DNA of 64,000 nt, taken from Nodosilinea sp. PGN35. GTDB lineage: Bacteria > Cyanobacteriota > Cyanobacteriia > Phormidesmidales > Phormidesmidaceae. The position numbers were made by a program, and so were the translations under genes. Positions 1 through 8,200 of this stretch are shown in pieces. The stretch spans positions 124,001 through 188,000 of the forward strand of contig NZ_JAQKQJ010000002.1 of NCBI RefSeq assembly GCF_029109325.1. The letters are read 5' to 3'. Position 1 is the stretch's first letter. Each line of letters opens with the position of its first letter. The notes under the pieces are model-generated. The model was not told the origin of the DNA, did not search any database, and saw nothing but the letters and a program-made list of their open reading frames with translations.

Positions 1-150
1 CTCCTCGGCGCTTTTGAGGGTAACGCTCTCGCGGAATAGCCGCACAATCTGCAACAGGTTGGGCAGGTATTCGGGAGGCGTTTGCTCGATCTCTTGCATT
101 ACGGCATCGAGCACGACGTTGGTAGGGGGCATCGGAGAGCCTGCGGTCAT
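1..150 (-). CDS. Partial conserved small protein, antitoxin-like N-terminus
   Basis: The first 50 codons of a minus-strand gene start with ATG at 148-150 and run off the left edge. The translation includes LDAVMQEIEQTPPEYLPNLL followed by an acidic, helical LFRESVTLKSAEE segment. This pattern is common in short cyanobacterial proteins found beside toxin genes, which is why I call it antitoxin-like, but only the N-terminus is visible. A second in-frame ATG at 130-132 is an alternative start. The assignment to an antitoxin family is weak; the coding call itself is supported by protein-like composition and an uninterrupted frame. Confidence 0.55.
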   Translation of the reverse strand, partial: MTAGSPMPPTNVVLDAVMQEIEQTPPEYLPNLLQIVRLFRESVTLKSAEE

Positions 151-373
151 GGGACTGGGGTGAACAACTCTATCTTTAGTGTAGCCTTTGCGCGATCGCC
201 CCTAGGGCAGAGGAGGCACTGGTGGCTGTGGGGGCAGGGGCCACACGCTTTCTCTTGCAGAGACGCTCCGCGAACGCGATCGCCCCAACGTAACCCGCTG
301 AAGTTGCCTGGTTTGCGAAAGATTGGGTTACTCAATGCAGCTTAAGTTTAATGGTAAGCAGTGCCCACGCTGT

Positions 374-577
374 TTACTTAACAATTTCTGATACCGATGC
401 AAGTGTAGTGGCGGCTTTGTATATTGGCTCCTTAGGGTAGGACTTTGCTGCTTCGGAAAGAGCCAAAGTCAAATCAGCAATGATTGCTTGCTCTTTTTCA
501 AGAGTCAGATTTTTGGATGTTTTGCCTTCTGCAATCCAAGAGTCAAGCGGGATTCCGTAGGGTGCATTAGCGGCCAA
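374..577 (-). pseudogene. C-terminal remnant of an unknown protein, 5' end replaced by a repeat
   Basis: An open frame of 67 codons has a protein-like body (residues about 10-67, rich in A, L, E and K and predicted helical) ending SVSEIVK. Its first residues (MAANAPYG) are encoded inside the GTAGGGTGCAT repeat that begins at 557, so the original 5' end appears to have been lost to the repeat. I do not recognise the family. It could still be expressed as a short protein. No ribosome-binding site was seen before the apparent start. Confidence 0.3.
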
Positions 578-700
578 ACAATCTCGGCGATCGCCTGCAT
601 CCCCCTGCTAGGCCGCAATGCACCGCTGATGGGACACACAAAGGAAAGAATTCTTGGCGTGATGGGATTGTGCTAACGCTAATGCAAAGCAATGCACCGC
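557..700. repeat. Dispersed GTAGGGTGCAT repeat, copy 1
   Basis: The copy begins GTAGGGTGCATTAGCGG and shares the internal blocks ATCTCGGCGATCGCC, GGCCGCAATGCACCGCT and GAATTCTTGGCGTGATGGGA with copies at 1423 and 2203. Its right end is altered: it lacks the terminal AATGCACCCTAC seen in the others. A short related piece follows at 726-763. Confidence 0.75.
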
Positions 701-725
701 TTATAGTGCCATTAACCCTGGGGGT

Positions 726-763
726 GGTGCATTGCTTCGCTTCGCTTCGCGAATGCACCCTAC
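726..763. repeat. Short end-fragment of the GTAGGGTGCAT repeat
   Basis: The sequence runs GGTGCATTGC, then three CTTCG/CTTCGC units, then GCGAATGCACCCTACGG. It is a near-palindrome (GTGCAT facing ATGCAC) matching the right ends of the copies at 1423 and 2203. It lies directly downstream of the RAYT gene, so the transposase is bracketed by repeat ends at 763 and 1423. Confidence 0.65.
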
Positions 764-857
764 GGGTGATCGGAGACCACAATGCACCACTTCGGGCATC
801 ATTGCCATCCAAAACTTAAATTCGCAATGCAATGCATCACCCCAAGCATCTCCCCTA

Positions 858-1352
858 TCATTCCTCTCCCTCTCGCAAAAACCGGTGCACGCTTGAATAC
901 ATCCAATCTGTAGGGCACCCCACCAACCCATGCTTCACTGGGTTGTGATGAATATACTCACAGTGGCTCACAAAGTCCTGCTCATCCCGGATGCAGTGCT
1001 CCCAATAGCGGCGCTGCCATAGATTGCCCTCCCGCCTTCGCTCTCCCGAAGCGCTCTTCTCGGAGGGTAGCGCGAGTTCCCGCCCACACGCCCTTGTCAC
1101 CATCAGCTTGATCAACCGCCACCGCTTGGCGTAGTCGATATCCCCCTCCGGCAGCGTCCAAATGCAGTGGAGGTGGTCGGGCAACAACACAAAGGCATCA
1201 ATGGTAAAGGAGTACTTTTGCCGCACGGTGACAAGGGCATGGCGAAGAGATTGCCTGCCCAAGTCAGTGCAGAGCCAGGGATAGCGTTGGTAGGTGACGT
1301 GGGTGAAGAAGAAGGTGCCGCCGGGGCGGTAGCGGCGTCGGTAGTTGGGCAT
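858..1352 (-). CDS. REP-associated tyrosine transposase (RAYT)
   Basis: This 164-residue protein belongs to the IS200-like Y1 transposase superfamily. RAYTs are single-copy domesticated-type enzymes that act on short palindromic REP elements. Visible motifs are the N-terminus MPNYRRRYRPGGTFFF, the HUH-type metal site H60-L61-H62 in LPDHLHCIW, and the candidate nucleophile Tyr133 in EYIHHNPVKHGL, followed by the family's W..SS..RF ending. I chose the ATG at 1352 because it gives the typical RAYT N-terminus; a longer frame reaches 1433 but its start lies inside a repeat. Imperfect GTGCAT/ATGCAC palindromes flank it on both sides, which fits a REP-type substrate. Confidence 0.85.
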   Translation of the reverse strand: MPNYRRRYRPGGTFFFTHVTYQRYPWLCTDLGRQSLRHALVTVRQKYSFTIDAFVLLPDHLHCIWTLPEGDIDYAKRWRLIKLMVTRACGRELALPSEKSASGERRREGNLWQRRYWEHCIRDEQDFVSHCEYIHHNPVKHGLVGCPTDWMYSSVHRFLREGEE

Positions 1353-1422
1353 TAACGCGGGGAAGTGCTGGTAGCGTAAGAGTGCCCATGGGGTAGGAGT
1401 TCTAGCGCAATTGCAGGATTCT

Positions 1423-1595
1423 GTAGGGTGCATAGCGCTAAGGCGCGGCTCCGCCTACGCGGCCCAACAATCTCGGCGATCGCCCGCATCTCCCGGCTGG
1501 GCCGCAATGCACCGCTAATGGGACATGCCAAGGAAAGAATTCTTGGCGTGATGGGATGGTGCATTGCTCCGCTGCGCTGCGCGAATGCACCCTAC
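1423..1595. repeat. Dispersed GTAGGGTGCAT repeat, copy 2 (full length)
   Basis: The copy runs from GTAGGGTGCATAGCGC to GCGAATGCACCCTAC, so its termini are inverted repeats of each other. Inside are the palindrome GCGCGGCTCCGCC, ATCTCGGCGATCGCC, GGCCGCAATGCACCGC and the GAATTCTTGGCG block. Its last bases supply the TAG stop codon of the XRE gene read on the minus strand. Confidence 0.8.
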
Positions 1596-1843
1596 GGTTG
1601 ATCGGGGTCTTGGTTTTTGAGCATATTGCCCAGGTAGAGGTGGACGAAAGCCTCTGCAGCCTTGCCGTTTAAGCCTTTTAGCGCTTCCACAATGTCCGCT
1701 ACCGTTTCAGCGGTGGGATCGCGTTCTTCGTGGAACCACTTGTAGATGGCCGATCGCTGCAAGCCCATCTTCACAGCGAGGCTGTTTTGGCTAATGCCGT
1801 ACTGCGTGAGGACTTCCCGTAGCGCTTTGCCTGCTCTTCCCAT
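1592..1843 (-). CDS. XRE-family helix-turn-helix regulator
   Basis: The 83-residue DNA-binding protein has a Cro/C1-type HTH at residues about 8-50: LREVLTQYGISQNSLAVKMG, then recognition helix LQRSAIYKWFHEERDPT, then TVADIVEALKGL. It is probably a small transcriptional repressor. The start at 1843 (MGRAGKAL) places the HTH at the usual distance from the N-terminus; an upstream in-frame ATG at 1927 would add 28 unconserved residues. The stop codon TAG is formed by the edge of repeat copy 2, so the C-terminus may have been trimmed by insertion. It is divergent from the small gene at 1958, which it may regulate. Confidence 0.75.
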   Translation of the reverse strand: MGRAGKALREVLTQYGISQNSLAVKMGLQRSAIYKWFHEERDPTAETVADIVEALKGLNGKAAEAFVHLYLGNMLKNQDPDQP

Positions 1844-1957
1844 GCCTCCATCGTCCCAAAGGAGCATGGGATCGTAAATGTAATCGCAAGAGATGACATT
1901 CCTGGTGAGGTGCTGTATGATGCGCATGTCATCTTAGGCGATTACATAGGATTTCCT

Positions 1958-2206
1958 ATGCCCCAAGCCTTTCTTCCCTCACCCCTGGCTGACCCCGCCT
2001 TGCAAGTCACCATCGAGCCTGCCGCCGAGCCGGGGCGGCAGGTGATTCGCATCTTGGTCATTGGCCCCGCCCACGGCGTCGAGCGCATCGTCCACGAGCT
2101 GTACCGCCTTGGCTTTGCCGAAGTCCACGAATGGAGCAAACCCCAGCCCACCGGGCGGGTTCACGAAGTTATGCGCGTGCTAACCCGTTATGTCATGGTG
2201 GCGTAG
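1958..2206 (+). CDS. Conserved small protein of unknown function
   Basis: This 82-residue protein has a compact body, VTIEPAAEPGRQVIRILVIG, followed by a helix ERIVHELYRLGFAEVHEWSK and a basic end TGRVHEVMRVLTRYVMVA. I do not recognise a named family. Alternation of strand and helix suggests a small alpha/beta fold. The ATG at 1958 (MPQAFLPS) is preferred over the in-frame ATG at 1910, which lies in the XRE upstream region. Its TAG stop is formed by the first bases of repeat copy 3. A second, damaged copy lies at 2965-3201. Confidence 0.6.
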   Translation: MPQAFLPSPLADPALQVTIEPAAEPGRQVIRILVIGPAHGVERIVHELYRLGFAEVHEWSKPQPTGRVHEVMRVLTRYVMVA

Positions 2207-2373
2207 GGTGTATAACGCTAAGGCGCGGCTCCGCCTACGCGGCCAACCATCTCGGCGATCGCCCTCATCTCCTGCTGGGCCGCAATGCACCGCTAATGGG
2301 TTATGCCAAAGAAAGCATCCTTGGTGCGGTGGGATGGTGCATTGCTGCGCTGCGCTGCGCGAATGCACCCTAC
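2203..2373. repeat. Dispersed GTAGGGTGCAT repeat, copy 3 (full length)
   Basis: It starts GTAGGGTGTATAACGCTAAG and ends GCGCGAATGCACCCTAC. Most of its length aligns with copy 2, including GCGCGGCTCCGCCTACGCGG and GGCCGCAATGCACCGCTAAT. It starts exactly at the stop codon of the upstream small gene. Confidence 0.8.
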
Positions 2374-2414
2374 GCAAGCTGGGCGTGGGTGTAGCCAAGC
2401 CCCAGCGGTGTGTC

Positions 2415-2645
2415 CTACCGGGAATGGCCCTCGGAACTAGGGGAAGCTTGCTGTCGAGTGGCGCGAATCAGGAACCGGAGCGCCTCATTCACCGCCTCCG
2501 CATTGGGAAACATCTCGGCTACATCTGCATCCAGCCGCACCGTGACCCCACCAAAGCTGGTGCGTTTGGGGCCAAGCCGCCGCACCTGTAGCGTGGACAA
2601 GTCATACTCTGGCCGCAAATCATCTTCCATAGCTGCATCATTCAT
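2415..2645 (-). CDS. brnA: BrnA-like antitoxin
   Basis: The 76-residue protein lies directly downstream of, and overlaps by 8 bp, the BrnT-like toxin gene. BrnA antitoxins are ribbon-helix-helix proteins that neutralise BrnT and repress the operon. The segment RTSFGGVTVRLDADVAEMFP, followed by the helix NAEAVNEALRFLIRATRQ, fits the strand-helix-helix DNA-binding unit. Start at ATG 2645; a second ATG five codons later is possible. Gene order (toxin first) is the normal BrnTA order. Confidence 0.78.
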   Translation of the reverse strand: MNDAAMEDDLRPEYDLSTLQVRRLGPKRTSFGGVTVRLDADVAEMFPNAEAVNEALRFLIRATRQQASPSSEGHSR

Positions 2646-2910
2646 TTTCGTAGGCCTCCCGCTCTGAGCGTGTAAGTTCTCGGGCGCTAATCAGGCGAAT
2701 GGCATCCCCCCGTTCGGTGTAGGACACAATCAACAGCCGCCCCTGGCTGGAGGTGCCGATGATCAAGTATCGCGCTTCATCTTCAGAATGGTCAGGGTCA
2801 TAGAAATCAACGTAGAACGGGTCGTTAAAGGCCGTTTGGGCTTCGTCAAAGGTGATGCCGTGCTTGGCGCGATTGCGGTCTGCCTTGGTGTTGTCCCATT
2901 CAAAACGCAT
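2638..2910 (-). CDS. brnT: BrnT-like ribonuclease toxin
   Basis: The 90-residue protein has the BrnT signature: N-terminal MRFEWDNTKADRNRAKHGIT, then FDEAQTAFNDP, the strand RYLIIGTSSQGRLLIVSYTE, and the C-terminal RLISARELTRSEREAYE with its conserved Arg/Ser/Arg pattern. BrnT toxins are small mRNA-cleaving RNases with a RelE-like fold that stop translation. The frame stays open to 3156, but the ATG at 2910 gives the standard family length. It is transcribed ahead of brnA with an 8-bp overlap, so the two are translationally coupled. Confidence 0.85.
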   Translation of the reverse strand: MRFEWDNTKADRNRAKHGITFDEAQTAFNDPFYVDFYDPDHSEDEARYLIIGTSSQGRLLIVSYTERGDAIRLISARELTRSEREAYENE

Positions 2911-2964
2911 TCTAGTAGACCCAAACCAGGCGGAGTTGTGTCCCAATGATTTAATCTTAAGCCT

Positions 2965-3201
2965 TTGCCAGTCACCATCGAGCCTGCCGCCGAGCCGGGG
3001 CGGGAGGTGATTCGCATTTTGGTCATTGGCCCCGCCCACGGCGTCGATGGTCGAAGACCGGCCCTCCAGGGCCAACGCATCGTCCACGAGCTGTACCGCC
3101 TTGGCTTCGCCGAAGTGCGGGAGTGGAGCAAGCCCCAGCCCACCGGGCGGGTTCACGAAGTTATGTGCGTGCTGACCCGCTATGTCATGGTGGAAACGTG
3201 A
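2965..3201 (+). pseudogene. Damaged second copy of the 1958 small gene
   Basis: From VTIEPAAEPGREVIRILVIG to the end it is nearly identical to the gene at 1958, but it lacks that gene's ATG and N-terminal segment (only a TTG is available) and carries a 27-bp in-frame insertion replacing one Glu with DGRRPALQGQ. The insertion contains the palindrome GGCCCTCCAGGGCC. The two copies lie in the same orientation on either side of repeat copy 3 and the brnTA pair, so they form direct repeats of about 200 bp. It ends one base before the stop of the convergent regulator gene. Confidence 0.65.
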
Positions 3202-3202
3202 T

Positions 3203-3865
3203 CTAAAGCCGCGCCAGGCCGCGTTTGAGGGCGATGGTGACCGCCTGGGTGCGATCGCCCGCCCCCAGCTTTTCCAAAATATTGCGGACGTGGAACTTCA
3301 CCGTGCCCTCGGCCACGCAGAGCGCCTCGCTGATGTCGCGGTTGGTGTTGCCCTGTACCAGCAGTTGCAGCACCTCTAGCTCGCGTTCAGTGAGTTCGGT
3401 ACTTTGAAAGCGCTCCGTGAGCTTTTGGGCCACCTCGGACATGATGTATTTCTGCCCCCGGTGCACCTGGCGAATGGCGGTAAACAGCTCCTCGCAGGGG
3501 GCATCTTTGAGCAAATAGCCCTTGGCTCCGGCCCGCAGGGCGCGGTAGATATCCTCATCGCCATCGTAGGTGGTGAGAATGATGATGCGGGCCTCGGGCC
3601 ACTCGCCGCAGATGGCGGCCACAGCGTCGGCCCCCTCCAGGCAAGGCATACGCAAATCCATCAAAATCACGTCGGGCCGGTGGGTGCGGGCCTGGGCTAC
3701 GGCATCCGCGCCATCGGCGGCCATGGCCACTACCCGCAGGTCGCTCTGGCGCTCCAGCAGGGCCGACAGCCCCTCTCGCAGGGCCGGATGGTCATCGGCA
3801 ATCATCACGCGAATTACCGTGGAGGTGGGCTGGACAGTGGACATCGGTTTAGACAACATCACCAT
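3203..3865 (-). CDS. NarL/FixJ-family response regulator
   Basis: The 220-residue regulator has an N-terminal receiver domain (residues about 18-135; acidic pair in IADDHPA, phosphoacceptor Asp70 in VILMDLRMP, conserved Lys in YLLKDAP) and a LuxR-type HTH (about 155-215; LTERELEVLQLLVQGNTNRD, then VAEGTVKFHVRNIL). It binds DNA when phosphorylated, presumably by the kinase immediately upstream, whose stop codon overlaps this gene's start by 17 bp. An alternative ATG at 3844 (MSTVQPT) would start just after the kinase stop. This pair is the last part of the minus-strand run that contains the peptide exporters, so a role in their control is plausible but unproven. Confidence 0.92.
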   Translation of the reverse strand: MVMLSKPMSTVQPTSTVIRVMIADDHPALREGLSALLERQSDLRVVAMAADGADAVAQARTHRPDVILMDLRMPCLEGADAVAAICGEWPEARIIILTTYDGDEDIYRALRAGAKGYLLKDAPCEELFTAIRQVHRGQKYIMSEVAQKLTERFQSTELTERELEVLQLLVQGNTNRDISEALCVAEGTVKFHVRNILEKLGAGDRTQAVTIALKRGLARL

Positions 3866-5135
3866 GGGTTTGGCTCCGGTTGATCGGCAGCATCACACAG
3901 ATTTGGGTGCCCTGGTTGTGGTCACTGCAAATGGTCAAATTTGCCCCAATCCGCTCGGCCCGCTGCTCCATGCTGATCAGGCCAAACCCGCGTAGAGCCG
4001 TGGAGTGAGTCAGAATAAACCCCACTCCGTCATCCCCTACCATCAGCCGCAGGGCGTCGGGCTGGTAGGTGAGCTGCACCGAAAGGGTGCGGGCCTGGGC
4101 GTGCTTACAGCTGTTGGTGATCGCCTCCTGGGCAATGCGAAACAGCTCTAGCTCCGTGGCCTCCAGCAGGGCGATGGGCTGCCCCTCCAGGTGAAATTCG
4201 CTGGTGAGGGAGGTGCCCTCGGTCATCTGCTGGAGCGCGTCGGCCAGGGCCATGGAGAGCGATCGCCCCATCAGCCCCGGAGGCCGCAGCGCCTGCACCG
4301 AGTGACGCGCGTTGGCCAGCCCCTCCCGGGCCAGATCGCAGGCGCGATCGATATTAGCCTGCACCGCCAGGGTAGAGGTGCCGATGGGGTCGCTCAGCAT
4401 CAGCGATGCCCCCTGCAACCGCATGAGAATGCTGCTAAAGGTTTGGGCCAGGGTATCGTGGATGTCGCGGGCCATGCGGTTGCGCTCTTCGGCGATGGCG
4501 GCGGTCTGGGCCATCTCCGCCAGGCGAGTGAGTTCCAGGGCCAGCACTGCCTGGTTGGCCAGGGCAAAGGCCAGCTCGGCTTCTTCGGGCTTAAACACCC
4601 GGCGGTGCCGAAACCGCATCACCAAAATGCCGCGCAGATCGTCGCCTAAAAACAGCGGAATCTTGAGTGCCGCCTGAATGCCCCGCTGCCGAAAGTAGTC
4701 GCGGAAGTGCTCGTAGACGGGCTGGGTGGCAAAGTCTTCGGGGTAGTCGCTGACAATCTCCCGCTTCCGCAGCCGGTTCAACACATGCTCGTTTTGAATT
4801 TTGCGGGCCACCCCCAGGGTGGCACCGGGGTGGCTGATCGCCTCTTCGCGCCTGATTTCGCCGTCTTCGTAGGAGACAAACAGGCGAAACAGGCCGTTTT
4901 CGTACTGCCAGATGCCCGCCTCGGTGGCCATGAAGCGCTCGGTACACACCGTCAGCAAATGACCTAAAAATTTTTCCAGGTCAGGTTCATCGGCCAGCTT
5001 GCTCAGGGACGCCTGCAACACCTGGTTGGCCTGGGCCAGATCCAGGGTCGGTTCTTGGGGGTGAGCCTTAGAGTCACCGAAGTTAAAGGGGTTTTGCAAG
5101 GCTCGTATTGCTCTTAGAAGGCTGGCGCTCAGCAT
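3849..5135 (-). CDS. GAF-domain sensor histidine kinase, NarX-like HisKA_3 type
   Basis: The 428-residue soluble kinase has a GAF sensor domain at about 55-205, a HisKA_3 dimerisation domain with phosphoacceptor His226 in NRMARDIHDTLAQTF, and a HATPase domain at about 325-420 (N-box EAITNSCKHA, then VGDDGVGF). No transmembrane segment or signal peptide is seen, so it senses a cytoplasmic ligand or redox state. It forms a two-component pair with the overlapping NarL-type regulator. It is separated from the ABC transporter gene upstream by about 105 bp containing a short C-rich intergenic repeat, so co-transcription with the exporter is possible but not certain. Confidence 0.92.
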   Translation of the reverse strand: MLSASLLRAIRALQNPFNFGDSKAHPQEPTLDLAQANQVLQASLSKLADEPDLEKFLGHLLTVCTERFMATEAGIWQYENGLFRLFVSYEDGEIRREEAISHPGATLGVARKIQNEHVLNRLRKREIVSDYPEDFATQPVYEHFRDYFRQRGIQAALKIPLFLGDDLRGILVMRFRHRRVFKPEEAELAFALANQAVLALELTRLAEMAQTAAIAEERNRMARDIHDTLAQTFSSILMRLQGASLMLSDPIGTSTLAVQANIDRACDLAREGLANARHSVQALRPPGLMGRSLSMALADALQQMTEGTSLTSEFHLEGQPIALLEATELELFRIAQEAITNSCKHAQARTLSVQLTYQPDALRLMVGDDGVGFILTHSTALRGFGLISMEQRAERIGANLTICSDHNQGTQICVMLPINRSQTHGDVV

Positions 5136-5240
5136 AGAAGTTTAAGCGGTTTCAAAGGCTGGGTTGGGTGATTTGGCAAACGTTTTAAGGGGGCTAACCC
5201 ACCCCTACCCCTCCAGGGAGGGGATTTGCAGGCCGATCGC

Positions 5241-8200
5241 TCACGTCATCTGCCTCCGAATTAGCTGACTAAACAGTCCCGGCTGGCCCGCCAACTCCTC
5301 GAAGCGACCCTGCTGCACCACCCGCCCCGCCTCCAGCACGTAAATGCGATCGGCGTGGCGAATGGTACTGAGGCGGTGGGCGATCACCACCCGCGTCACC
5401 TTCAGGCGGTTCAGGCTCTCGGTGACGATCGCCTGGGTCCGGTTATCCAACGCGCTGGTCGCCTCATCCATCAGCATAATTTTGGGCTTTACCGCCAGGG
5501 CGCGGGCGATCAGCAGCCGCTGGCGCTGGCCCCCCGACAGGTTGCTCCCCCCTTCGCTCACCACCGTGTGCATCTGCATGGGCATGGCGCGCAGGTCGGC
5601 GGCAAGCCCCGCCTTCTCGGCCGCATCCCAGGCGTCATCGAGGCTGATCAGCGCCCCCCCGGCCAGGTTCTCAAAAATTGATCCGGCGCTGAGGCGGCTG
5701 GTTTGCAGCACCACGCCGCACTGCCGCCGCACCGCCACCACGTCCAGCCCAGAGAGCGCCTGTCCGTCGTAGTACACGGCCCCCGCCTGGGGCTGGTCGA
5801 ACCCCAGCAGCAGGCGCATGGCGGTGGATTTGCCCGAGCCCGACGGCCCCACCAGGGCGATGAACTCCCCCGGCCGGGCGGCAAAGCTGACGTCATCGAG
5901 AATTACCGGCCCTTCGTCGCGGTAGCGGAAGGTGACGCGATCCACCGACAGCGCCCCTGAGAGCTGGCCGGGGTCGGCTTTGCTCAGGTTCACCTCCGGC
6001 TCGGCGTGGAGAATGGGGCTGGCCCGCTGCCACAGGGGCACCACATCCAGCAGATCCACCAGGGTGTCGCTGAGGCTGGTCGCTCCAGCAATAAAGGTGC
6101 CAAAGGCCACCGAAAAGGCCAGAAACCTGCCCACCGACAGGTCGGTGTCGCCGTTCAGCATGAGGCTGGCCAGCCAAAACAGCGCCCCGGTGGTCACAAC
6201 TGGCAGCACCGTGTTGAACACCGCCACGCCGTCTTCGAGCTGCTGGGTGCTGAGGGTGAGGCGCAGCTGCTGGCCGTAGCGCTGACCCCAGGCGGCAAAG
6301 GCCCGCTCCTCGGCCCCGGCCATGCGCAGCTTGGCGATGCCGTTGATCAGCTGCACCACCAGGCCGTAGAGCTGGCCCTGACGTTCCAGCAGAGGGCGAT
6401 AGCGGCGCACCAGCACCAGGCCAGAGCCCACCGTCACCGCCAGGACCAGCAGCCCCACCAGGACGGCGACCCCCGCCAGCAGCGGGCTGTAGTAGATCAG
6501 CAGCCCCAAATTCAGCAGTGAGAAGACGCCGGCAAAAACGCCTTGCAAGGCCGAGCCGCTGAGCTGGCGGCGAATGGCGCTGATGCTCGACACCCGCGAG
6601 GCCAGATCCCCCGTGGGGTACTGGCGAAAGAAGCTGGTGTGTAGCGTCAGCAGCCGATCCCACACGGCGGCTTGCAGGTGGGCATCGGCCCCGGTTTCGA
6701 CCCGCAGGGTGGCGATCGCCTGGGCCAGTTGAAAGCTCGCTGCCCCAAAGGCCGCCGCCAGCAGGCCCAGCCCAATTTGCCAGAGCAGGGCGCGATCGCC
6801 GTAGGGCACCACCGTATCCACCAGCACCGCCGTCGCCTGGGGCACCCCCATGCCAATCAGCGTAGCGGCCACCCCGGTGAGGCCAATCATCAGCCAGTCG
6901 CGCCCCTGGCCGCGAAAGGCAAACCGCAGCAGCGACAGGGCATTGAGGTCACCAGCGGGGAGGGGACGGTAGAAGACGAAGGCGACGGGGTCGAGGCGGG
7001 CGGCGAGGGCGGGGGTGAGGGGGAGGTGGTGGGGTGAGGGGGTGAGGGGGTGGTGGGGTGATGGGCTGGCCCCACGTGTCTGCCCTGCCTGCACCCAGAA
7101 ATTTTGGATTTGCGATTTTGGATTTTGGTCGGGAGATGGCGCGTAGCGTGGGTCATGTTCATCGATCGCCTGGCGCGATCGCCCCAAGTCTCTGTGACCT
7201 ACGGATTTATCGACATCCAACCCACCGGGCGCGTAAATTTCGTACCGGCAGGCAGAGGTGGGCAGCAGGGCGACGGGCGATCGCCCCTCCTTTGTATAGG
7301 CCACCAGCGGCCCACAGTCCTGCCGCCACCAGTCGCCGCGCAGCAGCACTCGCCGCAGGCGCAGTTGGGAAGCCCGGGCGATCGCCTCCAGGGGTTCTTT
7401 CATCCGGGCTGCATTCTCCGAGGCGGCGGCGGGCAGAATGGTCACCCCCAGGGCCTTGCCCACGGCCCCAGCCACCGCCAGCAGCGGGGATTCGCTGCTA
7501 TCCCTGGGATCGCTGTCGAGCACCCCCGCCAGGCTGTGCACCACGTTCTCGGTCACCACCTGGTTGAGCTGCTGGCGCTGGTGAAACCGCTTCAGCCCCA
7601 GGCGCTGGTTGTGGGCGTCGATCTGCTCCAGGGTGCTAAAGCCGTAGCGGTGGAGCTGGGCCAGGCCGCGAATCAGCACCCTGCGGCTGGTGACCTCGGC
7701 GGTGGGGCGGGCGAAGAACTCGATGTGATCCTGGGCCTGCATATAGGTACCCCGGCCCAGGGGGAAGCAGCCCAGCTCCGGCATCAGCCGAAAGGCAGGG
7801 TTGCCCATCCAGGTGGCGGTGCCCTGCTGCATCCGAATCCACAGCACCTCGGTGTCGGGGCGGCAGATCTGCCCACGGGTCAGCGAAATGTAGTGGATCT
7901 CCGGCACCAGGCCGCTCTGGGCGGGTTTGGGAAAGCCCTCAATCGCTCCCCAGTGGTGAATCCAGGGGTCGATCAGCGCCCTCAGCAGGGGGGTGGGGCA
8001 ACCGGTGTCGTCGGCTTCGCTCAGGGGCAGCGCGGTGACCTCGGCGGGTTCGATGGCGACGGCCAACAGCCCCAGCCCCGTCACCGGGCAGATGTCAGCG
8101 GCAAAGAGAGCCTCACCGGGGCCAGCGGTGAACAGATAATGGCGATCGCCCCTGGGCTGCCCCGCTGCAAAGGGTACCGCAAACACCGCCAACCTCCCCG

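Noticed and set aside
1353..1433. Longer N-terminus for the RAYT protein
   Set aside because: The extra codons begin inside repeat copy 2, and the family normally starts at MPNYRR.
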